32,137 nt of DNA from Candidatus Bruticola papionis (GTDB lineage: Bacteria; Vulcanimicrobiota; Xenobia; Xenobiales; Xenobiaceae): positions 1 through 32,137 of the forward strand of contig DHKB01000015.1 of the NCBI GenBank assembly GCA_002407045.1. The letters run 5' to 3'. Under the pieces are notes generated by a model. The model made no database searches, was not told the DNA's origin, and saw only the letters and a program-made list of their open reading frames with translations. This document shows positions 8,867-16,666 of the stretch, in pieces (position 1 is the first letter of the stretch; every line of letters starts with the position of its first letter). The translations under genes and the position numbers were made by a program.

Positions 8867-10108
8867 CTAGGCCTCTTCGTTTTTGGTGATGTTGTTAAGC
8901 TTATCTTTGCCCATCTTAGAGGCTAAGATCTCGCCGATGCTGTTGCCGCTGCCACGCTCATCGTGAGAGACGCGACGACCGCTGTTGTTCTCGTTGGAAC
9001 GAGCGGCGGGCTGCTGGAGACGCTTGAGAGACAAGGTCATACGGCGCTTCTCGCGGTCGAGGTCGATAATCTCGGCCTGGACTTCCTGGTCGGGCTTAAG
9101 AATGTCGGAAGGACGATTCACGTGAGAGCGATCCATCTCGCTAACAGGAATGAGGCCTTCTACCCCAGGCATAATTTCCATGAAAGCGTACTTGCTGGCC
9201 AAACGGGTGATACGGCCTTTAACTACATCGCCAACTTTGTGCTTGTCGCAAGCCATTAACCAAGGATCGGGGGCGGCTTGACGCAAGGATAAGGAGATGC
9301 GGTTGAGCTCAGGATCGACCTTCAAAATGAGAACGTCGACTTTCTGACCTGGTTGTACCACGTCGGAAGGCTGCTTAATGCGGCTCCAGGAAAGCTCGGA
9401 AATGTGAACGAGGCCGTCTACTCCGCCTAAGTTCACGAAAGCACCGAAGGGGGTGAGGCGAGCTACGGTACCGCTGACAATGCTGCCCTCGGTGAGCTTC
9501 TTCAGAGTGTCTTCTTTGCTCTTGCGACGAAGTTCTTCTTCGGCCTTCTTACGAGAGAGCACGACCTTGCGGCGGCTCTTGTCGACTTCGAGAACCTTCA
9601 AATTGAGTTCTTCACCAATGAACTCGGAAAGATCGCGGACGGGACGAATGTCGGCGTGGGAAGCGGGCACGAAACCACGGATACCTACGTCTACGATCAA
9701 GCCGCCCTTAACCTGCTCGGTGCATGTAGCGGTAATAGTTTTACCCTCTTCCATAGCCTCCAAGATATCTCTCCAGGCCTTCTCGTTATCGGCGCGGCGC
9801 TTGGAAAGAGTAAGAGTACCCTCGGACTCGTCAACTTTCTGTACTACAACGTTGATCTTGTCTCCGACCTTGACTACATCTTTGGGGGATACGTCAGGTG
9901 CATTGGATACCTGGTTGGCGGGGATGAAACCGTCGGTCTTGTAACCTACGTCAACATAAACACCATCATCGCTTACGCTAATGACTTTACCCTCAAGGAA
10001 ATCATCCTTGGAGATAGGCTTTACGTTCTTCTCGTATTCTTCCAGAGCCTGGGCCATATCCTGGCAGTTCTCTTCGGCTGAAGTGGTAGGTTGAGTATTG
10101 TCGTCCAT
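8867..10108 (-). CDS. rpsA: Ribosomal protein S1 homologue with four S1 domains
   Basis: S1 proteins bind single-stranded mRNA on the 30S subunit and help start translation. This 413-residue protein has four S1 (OB-fold) domains at about residues 37-105, 121-189, 206-275 and 291-362. The third is the most canonical (FGAFVNLGGVDGLVHISELS at 221-240). After the fourth comes a Gly/Asn/Arg-rich tail. Four domains is the usual layout outside proteobacteria, which have six. The ATG at 10108 has AAAGGGAG about 13 bases upstream. Codon use is clearly richer in G/C-ending codons (GAG, AAG, CTG, ATC) than in neighbouring genes, as expected for a highly expressed ribosomal gene. It is probably monocistronic, ending at a strong terminator. 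Calling it a true ribosomal S1 rather than another S1-domain protein is an inference from domain number and codon bias. Confidence 0.88.
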   Translation of the reverse strand: MDDNTQPTTSAEENCQDMAQALEEYEKNVKPISKDDFLEGKVISVSDDGVYVDVGYKTDGFIPANQVSNAPDVSPKDVVKVGDKINVVVQKVDESEGTLTLSKRRADNEKAWRDILEAMEEGKTITATCTEQVKGGLIVDVGIRGFVPASHADIRPVRDLSEFIGEELNLKVLEVDKSRRKVVLSRKKAEEELRRKSKEDTLKKLTEGSIVSGTVARLTPFGAFVNLGGVDGLVHISELSWSRIKQPSDVVQPGQKVDVLILKVDPELNRISLSLRQAAPDPWLMACDKHKVGDVVKGRITRLASKYAFMEIMPGVEGLIPVSEMDRSHVNRPSDILKPDQEVQAEIIDLDREKRRMTLSLKRLQQPAARSNENNSGRRVSHDERGSGNSIGEILASKMGKDKLNNITKNEEA

Positions 10109-10159
10109 ATTGTCGTATTAGCTCCCTTTAATAACCGTTCACTCTGACCGCAAAATCTC

Positions 10160-10447
10160 TTAGAAGAAGATCTTTCGGCAAAATTCCTGATTCATCCACG
10201 CAGGCCGCGCTTCCTTTTCCCTAAAGAATCGGAAGGAAAGCGCCGACTCCATTATGTCCACAGGCGTATATTCGGGGGTGAACAAGCCCCTATTATTCAT
10301 GCAAGCACCTACTTTTAAGATGCCCGTAACCATCCGCAGCTGCGGGGTTTCTCTGCCCTTATGACCGCCAAATATCGCCTCTAGAACACGATCCCGGGCA
10401 GTCTGTTTCAAGCTTATGATGTCCCTAAGTTTCTGCTGTTTTTTCAT
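10160..10447 (-). CDS. Doubtful small ORF upstream of the S1 gene
   Basis: This ORF would give 95 residues from the ATG at 10447. The motif AAGGAG lies only 2 bases before that ATG, closer than is normal. The frame also stays open upstream to a TTG at 10489. The product is basic, starts MKKQQKLRDIISLKQTARDR, has no membrane segment, and matches no family I know. Its codons (AGG, CGG, CGA, ACG) differ from both neighbours. It may be a real small protein, or the open frame may be chance within a long 5' leader of the S1 transcript. Confidence 0.35.
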   Translation of the reverse strand: MKKQQKLRDIISLKQTARDRVLEAIFGGHKGRETPQLRMVTGILKVGACMNNRGLFTPEYTPVDIMESALSFRFFREKEARPAWMNQEFCRKIFF

Positions 10448-10489
10448 TACTCCTTCAAAAGTTTTCTCAAGAAAAAAAACTTTTGCCAA

Positions 10490-10520
10490 AACGAAAAGCT
10501 GCAGAAAATACCGCAGCCTT
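10490..10520 (-). terminator. Likely terminator after the polA-like gene
   Basis: On the minus strand GCTGC and GCAGC (10513-10517 and 10498-10502) enclose a short T-rich loop and are followed by CTTTTCGTTTT. The stem is short with one mismatch. It begins about 30 bases after the polA-like stop codon. Confidence 0.5.
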
Positions 10521-10549
10521 CCATCTTTTTTCCATTCGAAACTATCACT

Positions 10550-13267
10550 CTAGTGAATGCGATACTCGACCTTAAGGGGCACCTCAGCAGCAGCTTCCAA
10601 ACAAAGTTGGCGGCATTGCTCGGCGATATCAGCTTCTTTACCTTTGGGGGCATGCACTATAATCATGTTTTTGCACGATCCAGCAGAAACTTCTGTGCCA
10701 AAAGTTTCAAAAATTTTGACCAATGCTAAGCGCATAATGTCGGCACAGCCACCTTCAACGGGGAAAGCTCTAGCAAAACGCTCTCCATTTTCGCGAATAC
10801 TGTAATTGCGGCTGCCAGCTTCCACAAAGCGACAGCTGCGTCCAGCGAAAGTGCTAATTTCTTCCATAGCCGTAGCTTTAGCCTGATTGCGCAAGATGAA
10901 ATCCCAACTCGCAGGATAATCTTCTCCCAAAGTGCGCTCAAACTTATCTAAATAAGCTTTGGCCTTTTGCAAGCCTTCTTCTCCTTCAAGGCTCAAACGA
11001 CGAGCTAACCAAGCGGGGCTGAAATAGAAAAGCAGCATATTTACGAACAGATAGCGCACGGAGATGATTTTATCCAGATCTTCGCCGAAAACTTTCTTCA
11101 GCAACTCCATCTCTACATCGCGGCCGCTTTCCAAAGCTTCAGATAACACCTTATCCTTGGCGATATAAGCCAAGAAGCGCAAGCACATAGCAGGAAAACG
11201 AATATAAATTAAGCGTGAAGCCCCCTTAGGACGAAGGAAATCATCCATAGCTTTAGCTAGAGGGCGACGCACAGAAGCACAAGCCAAATTATCAATTACA
11301 GCCATCATATGTTCCAGCAATTCGGTAAGGCCTCTAGTAGAAACACGTCCCAAAATTTGCAAGCGACGCTCACTTACCAAAGCTAAATTAAAAAGATGAC
11401 CGCCAACTTTAACGTCGGTATGACCTTCAATCATAAACTCTTGGACAAAAGTGCGCTTAAATTCTGACAACTCACAATAGCAGCGAATTTTCTCTACAAT
11501 AGGATTTTGCTCTTGTAAGGACTTAAGCATCTCGGCATTGAGAATCGAGCCATTCTTAGGACGAGTAGGTACCAAAAGCGCTAAGTGGTTAAACAGGTAG
11601 TGACTGAGCGCCTCTTCAGAATCTAAATCAAATTCTTCAACTTCAGCTTCGGCAAAGAAATCAGACTTAATTTCTTCTAATTTGCTATCGATAAGATCGA
11701 CGATTTTTTGAGTGAGTTCTTTATCACAATCTACGCCTAAATTATTGAGATTCCATCCCAACTTGGCTAAAGGTATTTCTACGTCGCGGTAAAGAGCGTC
11801 TAATTTCCTCTTTTCGATTTCGGCATACATACATTCGCCTAAATTGATAAGCACATCAGCTACACGAGCACTCCAGCAAATGCGACCACGCAGAGGAATA
11901 GAAGCGAAGGACTCGTGGTTTAAGCCCAAAATCAAATTGCGATCGTAAATAGCAAAACCATAGCGAGCGCAAATAGCCTCTATCGAGTGTTCCCAAACGT
12001 TAATATCTAAAAGGGCGGAGAAAAGCAAAACATCGCGGACATTGTTCATTTCTGCGCCGTTTTTCATAATTTCGTGAACGCCAACAACATATTTTATTCT
12101 TTGGGCGTCACTAAATATAGGCTTAAGAATTTGCCAAATGTCTTCTTGACTGGGTGCTTCCAGGCCCGGAGCCACTTCGGTATGCCAGCTAGAAAGGTCG
12201 ACATAGAACGGCTGGCCGCCTTTTAAGCAAACTGACAAGCCCCAATCTTTTTTCTCTCCGTCGTGGAACCAAACGAAAGCAGCATCTTGATTGGAAGTGC
12301 GCACTTTTTCTAAAGCTTCTAAAGCGGCTTGTCCATACAAGGCCTCTTCAGGAATGGCGCAAGGTGCTTCCACAGCCACATCTTTGCCCATAGTGCGCAA
12401 GAAAGTTTCAGCTCCGCCCAAGTTTATTTGTTCAAAAATGCGCTTGGTCATTTGCACGGGGAAGCCTTTAAATAAGCATTCATCCCAGTTGATATCCAAA
12501 GGCAAGTCACAGCGAATAGTGGATCTAGATAAATATTCAAAAGCGTCGTCGCGATTTTCGGAAAGGGGATTGCGCCACTTAGCAGGCAGTTGTTCTAAAG
12601 AGTCAAAAAGTTCAGTTAAACTGTTGTACTGAGAAAGCAAACGACGGGCGGTCACTTCTCCTATGCCAGGCACACCGCCGATATTCTGGCTCGAGTCGCC
12701 AGCCAACGCACGCAAATCAGCCAACTGGCTGGGACGCAAACCGTACTTTTTGACGACCATATCTTCATCAAAAATTACCGTATCGACTATACCACGACGC
12801 ATAGTCATAACTTTGATATTGGGAGAAACTAATTGCATAAGGCCCAAGTCGCCAGAGATAATCAAAGTGTCGAAACCGTCACAATTAGCTTTAGCAGCCA
12901 AAGTGCCAATACAATCGTCAGCTTCGAATCCAGGCATACGGTAAGCCTTTATGCCACAAATATGAACAAAATCTTCAATAATAGGCAATTGAAGTTCTAA
13001 ATCGTCCAGCATTTCTTCACGCTGCACATTGTAAGTTTGGAACTTCATTAAAGTATCGACCAAGGCGCCATGATCGAAAGCTACTGCCACATGAGTAGGG
13101 CGCTCGGAGATGATAGTGTTAATAACTAGATTGACAAAACCTAAAATAGCATTAAACGGAAATCCCAGCGCCGATTTGCGGGCAGGCAAAGCATAAAAAG
13201 CTCTATAAGCCAATCCGTTTCCATCTATGAGAAGTAATTTCTTACTGTTATTATCTTTGTTATCCAC
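10550..13267 (-). CDS. DNA polymerase I (family A) homologue with degenerate active sites; probable pseudoenzyme
   Basis: This is a 905-residue, uninterrupted PolA-length protein with a GTG start at 13267 and GGAG 7 bases upstream. The N-terminal 5'-nuclease domain (about 10-290) keeps LLLIDGN, GFEADD (114-118) and VPGIGEVTA (199-207). It has lost the YKANR-type motif, the second Asp of the GDKD motif (SGDLGL, Gly142) and the last Asp of GDSSDN (GDSSQN, Gln194). The middle region (about 310-480) resembles the 3'-5' exonuclease fold without clear catalytic acids. The C-terminal polymerase domain keeps NPIVEKI (588-594) and PVEGGCADIMRLALVKIF (836-853). However, motif A DYSQIELR is RFPAMCLR (690-697), the motif B Lys is Val742, and motif C VHDE is VHAP (871-874). 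No polymerase or exonuclease activity is expected. A structural or DNA-binding role is inferred. A normal polA presumably lies elsewhere. Confidence 0.9.
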   Translation of the reverse strand: MDNKDNNSKKLLLIDGNGLAYRAFYALPARKSALGFPFNAILGFVNLVINTIISERPTHVAVAFDHGALVDTLMKFQTYNVQREEMLDDLELQLPIIEDFVHICGIKAYRMPGFEADDCIGTLAAKANCDGFDTLIISGDLGLMQLVSPNIKVMTMRRGIVDTVIFDEDMVVKKYGLRPSQLADLRALAGDSSQNIGGVPGIGEVTARRLLSQYNSLTELFDSLEQLPAKWRNPLSENRDDAFEYLSRSTIRCDLPLDINWDECLFKGFPVQMTKRIFEQINLGGAETFLRTMGKDVAVEAPCAIPEEALYGQAALEALEKVRTSNQDAAFVWFHDGEKKDWGLSVCLKGGQPFYVDLSSWHTEVAPGLEAPSQEDIWQILKPIFSDAQRIKYVVGVHEIMKNGAEMNNVRDVLLFSALLDINVWEHSIEAICARYGFAIYDRNLILGLNHESFASIPLRGRICWSARVADVLINLGECMYAEIEKRKLDALYRDVEIPLAKLGWNLNNLGVDCDKELTQKIVDLIDSKLEEIKSDFFAEAEVEEFDLDSEEALSHYLFNHLALLVPTRPKNGSILNAEMLKSLQEQNPIVEKIRCYCELSEFKRTFVQEFMIEGHTDVKVGGHLFNLALVSERRLQILGRVSTRGLTELLEHMMAVIDNLACASVRRPLAKAMDDFLRPKGASRLIYIRFPAMCLRFLAYIAKDKVLSEALESGRDVEMELLKKVFGEDLDKIISVRYLFVNMLLFYFSPAWLARRLSLEGEEGLQKAKAYLDKFERTLGEDYPASWDFILRNQAKATAMEEISTFAGRSCRFVEAGSRNYSIRENGERFARAFPVEGGCADIMRLALVKIFETFGTEVSAGSCKNMIIVHAPKGKEADIAEQCRQLCLEAAAEVPLKVEYRIH

Positions 13268-13721
13268 TGGAAGACTCCGATATTTTTATTTGAAAGTTTT
13301 ACAGCTCCCCCATGCCTAAAGGAGGTGATTTCAAAATTACTCAACAGTTATAAGCTGTGAGTATTATTTGGGGCTCACCAAGAAGCCACTAGTTTGTATA
13401 TATAAGCCATAAGCGAGAAGCTGCAGCCAACTTTTATTTTTTTTGTCGAAGCAGCAGGACTTTTGTTCGCCGCACTTTCACTAAAGCATAAAGCAGCAGA
13501 CAGTGCTTTGCTCTCGCGATTAGATGCCAGCTTGATCAAAGCATTGCATTTAGGCCGAGAAATAAGCAAAAAAGTGAAAACGGAACGATAATTCGATAAA
13601 TGTAGGAAAAAACCTACAAAAATGGGAATTTTGCCTTTAACGATATATAAGATAAAGAGCCGTCTTCGGTATGTATCGTACCGAGAGGCGGCTCTTCTTA
13701 TTTAGAGGAAGGAACACTTCC
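13268..13721 (-). other. Gap between mgtE and the polA-like gene; polA-like 5' leader
   Basis: These 454 bases contain the mgtE terminator, a small perfect hairpin TGTAGG-AAAAAA-CCTACA (13601-13618), and near the right end of the transcript a 12-base sequence matching the 16S rRNA 3' end in the minus direction (13319-13330). I see no convincing ORF and no clear promoter; a TATATA box near 13400 lacks a well-spaced -35 element. Confidence 0.5.
13655..13696 (-). terminator. Hairpin terminator after mgtE
   Basis: AAGAGCCG (13655-13662) pairs with CGGCTCTT (13689-13696), and an inner TCGGT/ACCGA stem extends the hairpin. The minus-strand tail is TTATCTTAT rather than a pure T run. It begins 25 bases after the mgtE stop and probably ends the ABC-mgtE operon. 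Confidence 0.7.
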
Positions 13722-15053
13722 CTAAGGCATAACAATTAAAAAGCCAGCTATAGTAAAGTAGACAACTAGCCCAGTAACGTCCACTAAGGTAGCCACAAAA
13801 GGAGCTGAAGCACTAGCTGGGTCTAATTTGCATAAGCGTAAAATAAAAGGCAGCATTGAACCAGCTAAACATCCCAAAGTAACTACACCCAAAAGTGAAC
13901 AAGCTACGGTAAGCCCCAGCCTGAAAGGCTGATCGCCATAAATGCCAGGGTAAAGGTAAGACCATAAAAGGACGCGGATCATACCAACAATACCCAAGAG
14001 AATACCAATCACTATGCCGGCGCTAACTTCCCTAGTCAACACTCGGAACCAGTCGCGCATTTTTACTTCGCCCATAGCCATAGCTCGAACCATAAGCGTA
14101 GAAGCTTGCGAGCCAGAGTTGCCTCCGCTGGAAATAATCAGAGGAACGAAAACGGCCAAATACCAGATAGCGTCTAACTGTTTTTCGTATCTAGCCATAG
14201 CAGAAGCGGTCAGCATTTCGCCTATAAGCAACAAGACCAACCAACCAGCTCGCTTTTGGATAAGTTCTCTAAAGCTGGTGCGCAAATAAGACTCATCCAA
14301 AGCTTCCATACCGCCATATTTTTGAGCGTCTTCAGTGCCCTCTTCGCGAATAACATCCACCACGTCATCAGCCGTGATTAGACCTTTCATGCATCCTTTG
14401 CTATCGACTACCGGCATAGCCGTCAAGCCATAACGAGCGAATAACGTACTAACTTCTTCTTGGTCCATATCTTCCGGACAAGTAACTACGTCTTTATCGG
14501 CTAAATCGACTACCATATCATCAGAATTGGCCGCCAAAAGGGCGTTGATACCGACTTCACCAATTAAACGTTGCTCGCTATCCAAAACATAAACATGTTC
14601 CAAAGAAATACATTCTTGCGCTTGGATATGTAAGTAGTTAATAGCAGATTCGACAGTCATAGTGGAGCGAACTCGAGCAAAACGAGGATTCATCAAACCA
14701 CCAGCATCATCTTCAGCATAAGCCAAAAGAGCGCTCACTTTATCGCGAGCTCTAGTATCAAGAAGTTCCAACCATTGATCGACTTCTTCTTCAGGAAGCT
14801 CGGATAAAATGTCGGCTATGTCATCTAAATCTAAATAACGAAGCCAAGAACGTCTCTCAGGCAAACTCATCGACTTTAATAAATCGGCCTGATCGTTCAC
14901 ATTCATGCAATCAAGCAAATCCTCGGCCTCTCCTAAAGGTAAGGCCCGAAATAGCTCAATGCGCCTTTCGCTACTTAAACGCGGCCAATCGCTTAAAGTC
15001 TGTTCAAATTGTTCCTGTCTCTCCATACTAGAGCTGACTCCACTACAATTCAT
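13722..15053 (-). CDS. mgtE: Magnesium transporter MgtE
   Basis: MgtE is a dimeric Mg2+ channel in the cytoplasmic membrane, gated by cytosolic magnesium. Domains follow the family order: helical N domain (about 12-120), two CBS domains (about 122-185 and 186-245), a connecting helix, then five membrane helices (about 268-443). Family marks are SGGNSGSQAS at 309-318 and DPASASAPF followed by TLVDVTG at 411-428, with Asp425 matching the pore Asp. Length (443) is normal. The start at 15053 lies 5 bases after the DUF4340-like stop and has no ribosome-binding site. An ATG at 15026 (residue 10) has GGAG 11 bases upstream and may be the true start. It is the last gene of a five-gene operon whose other members are an ABC system, an unusual partnership. 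Confidence 0.95.
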   Translation of the reverse strand: MNCSGVSSSMERQEQFEQTLSDWPRLSSERRIELFRALPLGEAEDLLDCMNVNDQADLLKSMSLPERRSWLRYLDLDDIADILSELPEEEVDQWLELLDTRARDKVSALLAYAEDDAGGLMNPRFARVRSTMTVESAINYLHIQAQECISLEHVYVLDSEQRLIGEVGINALLAANSDDMVVDLADKDVVTCPEDMDQEEVSTLFARYGLTAMPVVDSKGCMKGLITADDVVDVIREEGTEDAQKYGGMEALDESYLRTSFRELIQKRAGWLVLLLIGEMLTASAMARYEKQLDAIWYLAVFVPLIISSGGNSGSQASTLMVRAMAMGEVKMRDWFRVLTREVSAGIVIGILLGIVGMIRVLLWSYLYPGIYGDQPFRLGLTVACSLLGVVTLGCLAGSMLPFILRLCKLDPASASAPFVATLVDVTGLVVYFTIAGFLIVMP

Positions 15054-15058
15054 TAAGT

Positions 15059-16654
15059 TTATTTCTTGGCGTCCGCAGCAGATTGAACTTTGCTTTCGGT
15101 TAAGTCTTCACAAGCTTTTATCCAAGCATAACGAGGATCTTTAGCCAAGCTAACCTTCGATCCGTCAGGCAAACGCAACCAAAACTCTTTCTGGTCGTTT
15201 TGGAAGACTTGCACTTCAGTTTCCACCTCGCCCTTTTCACCGGTATAAAGCTTGAAAGTAGCCACCGGCTCTTTATGGGCGACAGACTTAGATTTATCTA
15301 GTTTGCTTTCCCATTGCAAATCAACCAAGCTATAAAGTAAAGTATCGGCTATTTCCAGTTGTTTGGCTTTATCTTCAAGCACAGGGCTAGGAGAGATAAT
15401 ACTCCAACCACCCTTAGAGCGCTCAGCCACTACTTTATAAGGGCCTTCGCTGCGCTTGGAAGCCACACTCACTTCAAAGCGTTGTACTTCATCTAGAGAT
15501 ATGTCTACAACATGACGATCTATAAAATCGAGGCTGCGTTTTCCAGTTAAAAGCTTCAGTCCCTCTTCCAAGCTCTTGCAATCGAGCCAAAAACGTTCGT
15601 CTGGTTGATTGCGTGAAGCATAAAACAATCCGGATTTACCGCGCACAGGCTGACCAAAAACGAAGACAAAAGGCTCTTTTATACCTTCAACCTCGATAGT
15701 CAAGCGAGATTTAGCTTGAATAGGAGTAGTATCATCTGGATAAAGAAATTTGTTAACTTGCAAACCTTGCAAAGACCAAACAAAGTCGTTGCAAGTGCGC
15801 AAATCGGCTCTAATTTCTTTACCTCCTTCAAGCTTAGGATCAGAAATATACCACTTGGCGTCAGCTGATTCTTGACCAGCTTCATTCATTTTATCTTCAG
15901 AAATATCTTGAGCATCTTTATCTTCAAGCGTTTCCTTAGCCTTATCTTGGCCCCAAGTGAAGAAAGAAGCTTTTTCCTCTTTGTCGGCGTCTTTAGATTC
16001 GCGTTTAGCCTTTAAAGTAAATACGCCTGGCTGAGCTCCTTCATAAGATTCATAGCGAAGGGTACGAATCTGGGCAGGCGCAAAAGCGAACAAATTGCGC
16101 TCGCGCAATTCGTCTAATAGAGACATGAAAGTAGGTATGAAACTACCTACTATGGACAGAACAGGCGTGTCTTTGCCTTCTAAGCGAGCATAGGAGCCGC
16201 TGTCGTCGATCAAAGATTTACCCACAAAAAGGGTTGCCTTGCCATCGTGGCCGCTCTTATCGGTATATTCCACAACCAATCTATGCGTTGGTTTATCCAA
16301 ACCAAACTGGGCCAGAGCCTCTTGACCAGGCTTTTCCAAAATAACTTCTTGGCGGCTCAATTCAGCGACACTGTCGGCCAAGCCATTGAGCTTAGTTCCA
16401 TCGGCTCTAAATTTATTTTCGCCTATTTCTACTACCCAGCCAAGATTCTGGCGTACAAAACGACGCACAGTTTCCGGAGTAGCCGCACCATCGGACCAAA
16501 CCATAGCTTTGATGTCTTTGCTGGCGAATTCGGGGAAAACACGCTCAGTTAAGCGCTGCTCTTCCCTTTTTTGCTCTGAGCCGCGTATATCATGGAAGTA
16601 CCAAAAGCCGCCCAAAAGCAAGACGACTACGAGCATAGTGATTACGCTTCGCAT
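15059..16654 (-). CDS. DUF4340-like membrane-anchored protein of a Gld-type ABC cluster
   Basis: The 531-residue protein has one N-terminal membrane helix (about 4-20) and a large, mostly soluble domain with mixed beta character and a charged Lys/Asp/Glu-rich insert around 215-260. DUF4340 proteins regularly sit directly after GldG-like genes in GldA/F/G-type ABC clusters, and this gene starts 12 bases after the GldG-like stop with an AGAGG ribosome-binding site overlapping that stop. The family assignment rests on this position, the topology and repeated beta-domain patterns rather than on catalytic motifs. It probably faces the outside of the cytoplasmic membrane and works with the ABC complex. 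Its molecular function is not known. Confidence 0.75.
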   Translation of the reverse strand: MRSVITMLVVVLLLGGFWYFHDIRGSEQKREEQRLTERVFPEFASKDIKAMVWSDGAATPETVRRFVRQNLGWVVEIGENKFRADGTKLNGLADSVAELSRQEVILEKPGQEALAQFGLDKPTHRLVVEYTDKSGHDGKATLFVGKSLIDDSGSYARLEGKDTPVLSIVGSFIPTFMSLLDELRERNLFAFAPAQIRTLRYESYEGAQPGVFTLKAKRESKDADKEEKASFFTWGQDKAKETLEDKDAQDISEDKMNEAGQESADAKWYISDPKLEGGKEIRADLRTCNDFVWSLQGLQVNKFLYPDDTTPIQAKSRLTIEVEGIKEPFVFVFGQPVRGKSGLFYASRNQPDERFWLDCKSLEEGLKLLTGKRSLDFIDRHVVDISLDEVQRFEVSVASKRSEGPYKVVAERSKGGWSIISPSPVLEDKAKQLEIADTLLYSLVDLQWESKLDKSKSVAHKEPVATFKLYTGEKGEVETEVQVFQNDQKEFWLRLPDGSKVSLAKDPRYAWIKACEDLTESKVQSAADAKK

Positions 16655-16666
16655 TGTTTCCGACCT

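Larger units (their letters stand above)
10109..10549 (-). other. Gap between the polA-like and S1 genes
   Basis: This 441-base stretch holds the polA-like terminator, an AT-rich hairpin (10457-10465 with 10476-10484, 9 pairs, 10-base loop), the doubtful small ORF and the S1 ribosome-binding site. I see no confident promoter, although a highly expressed S1 gene should have one here. Confidence 0.4.

Noticed and set aside
9453..9944. Long open frame on the plus strand opposite the S1 gene (163 codons)
   Set aside because: It mirrors the strongly codon-biased S1 gene, has no ribosome-binding site and yields a Ser/Thr/Arg-rich shadow sequence.
13260..13268. DnaA-box-like TTATCCACT
   Set aside because: Single near-match lying over the polA-like start codons; no cluster of boxes or AT-rich unwinding region.
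13319..13361. Short plus-strand peptide after the perfect Shine-Dalgarno match
   Set aside because: The only start (GTG) overlaps the ribosome-binding site itself and the frame ends after 11 codons.
13375..13569. Minus-strand 64-codon frame between mgtE and the polA-like gene
   Set aside because: TTG start without a ribosome-binding site and no recognisable features; more likely leader or spacer.
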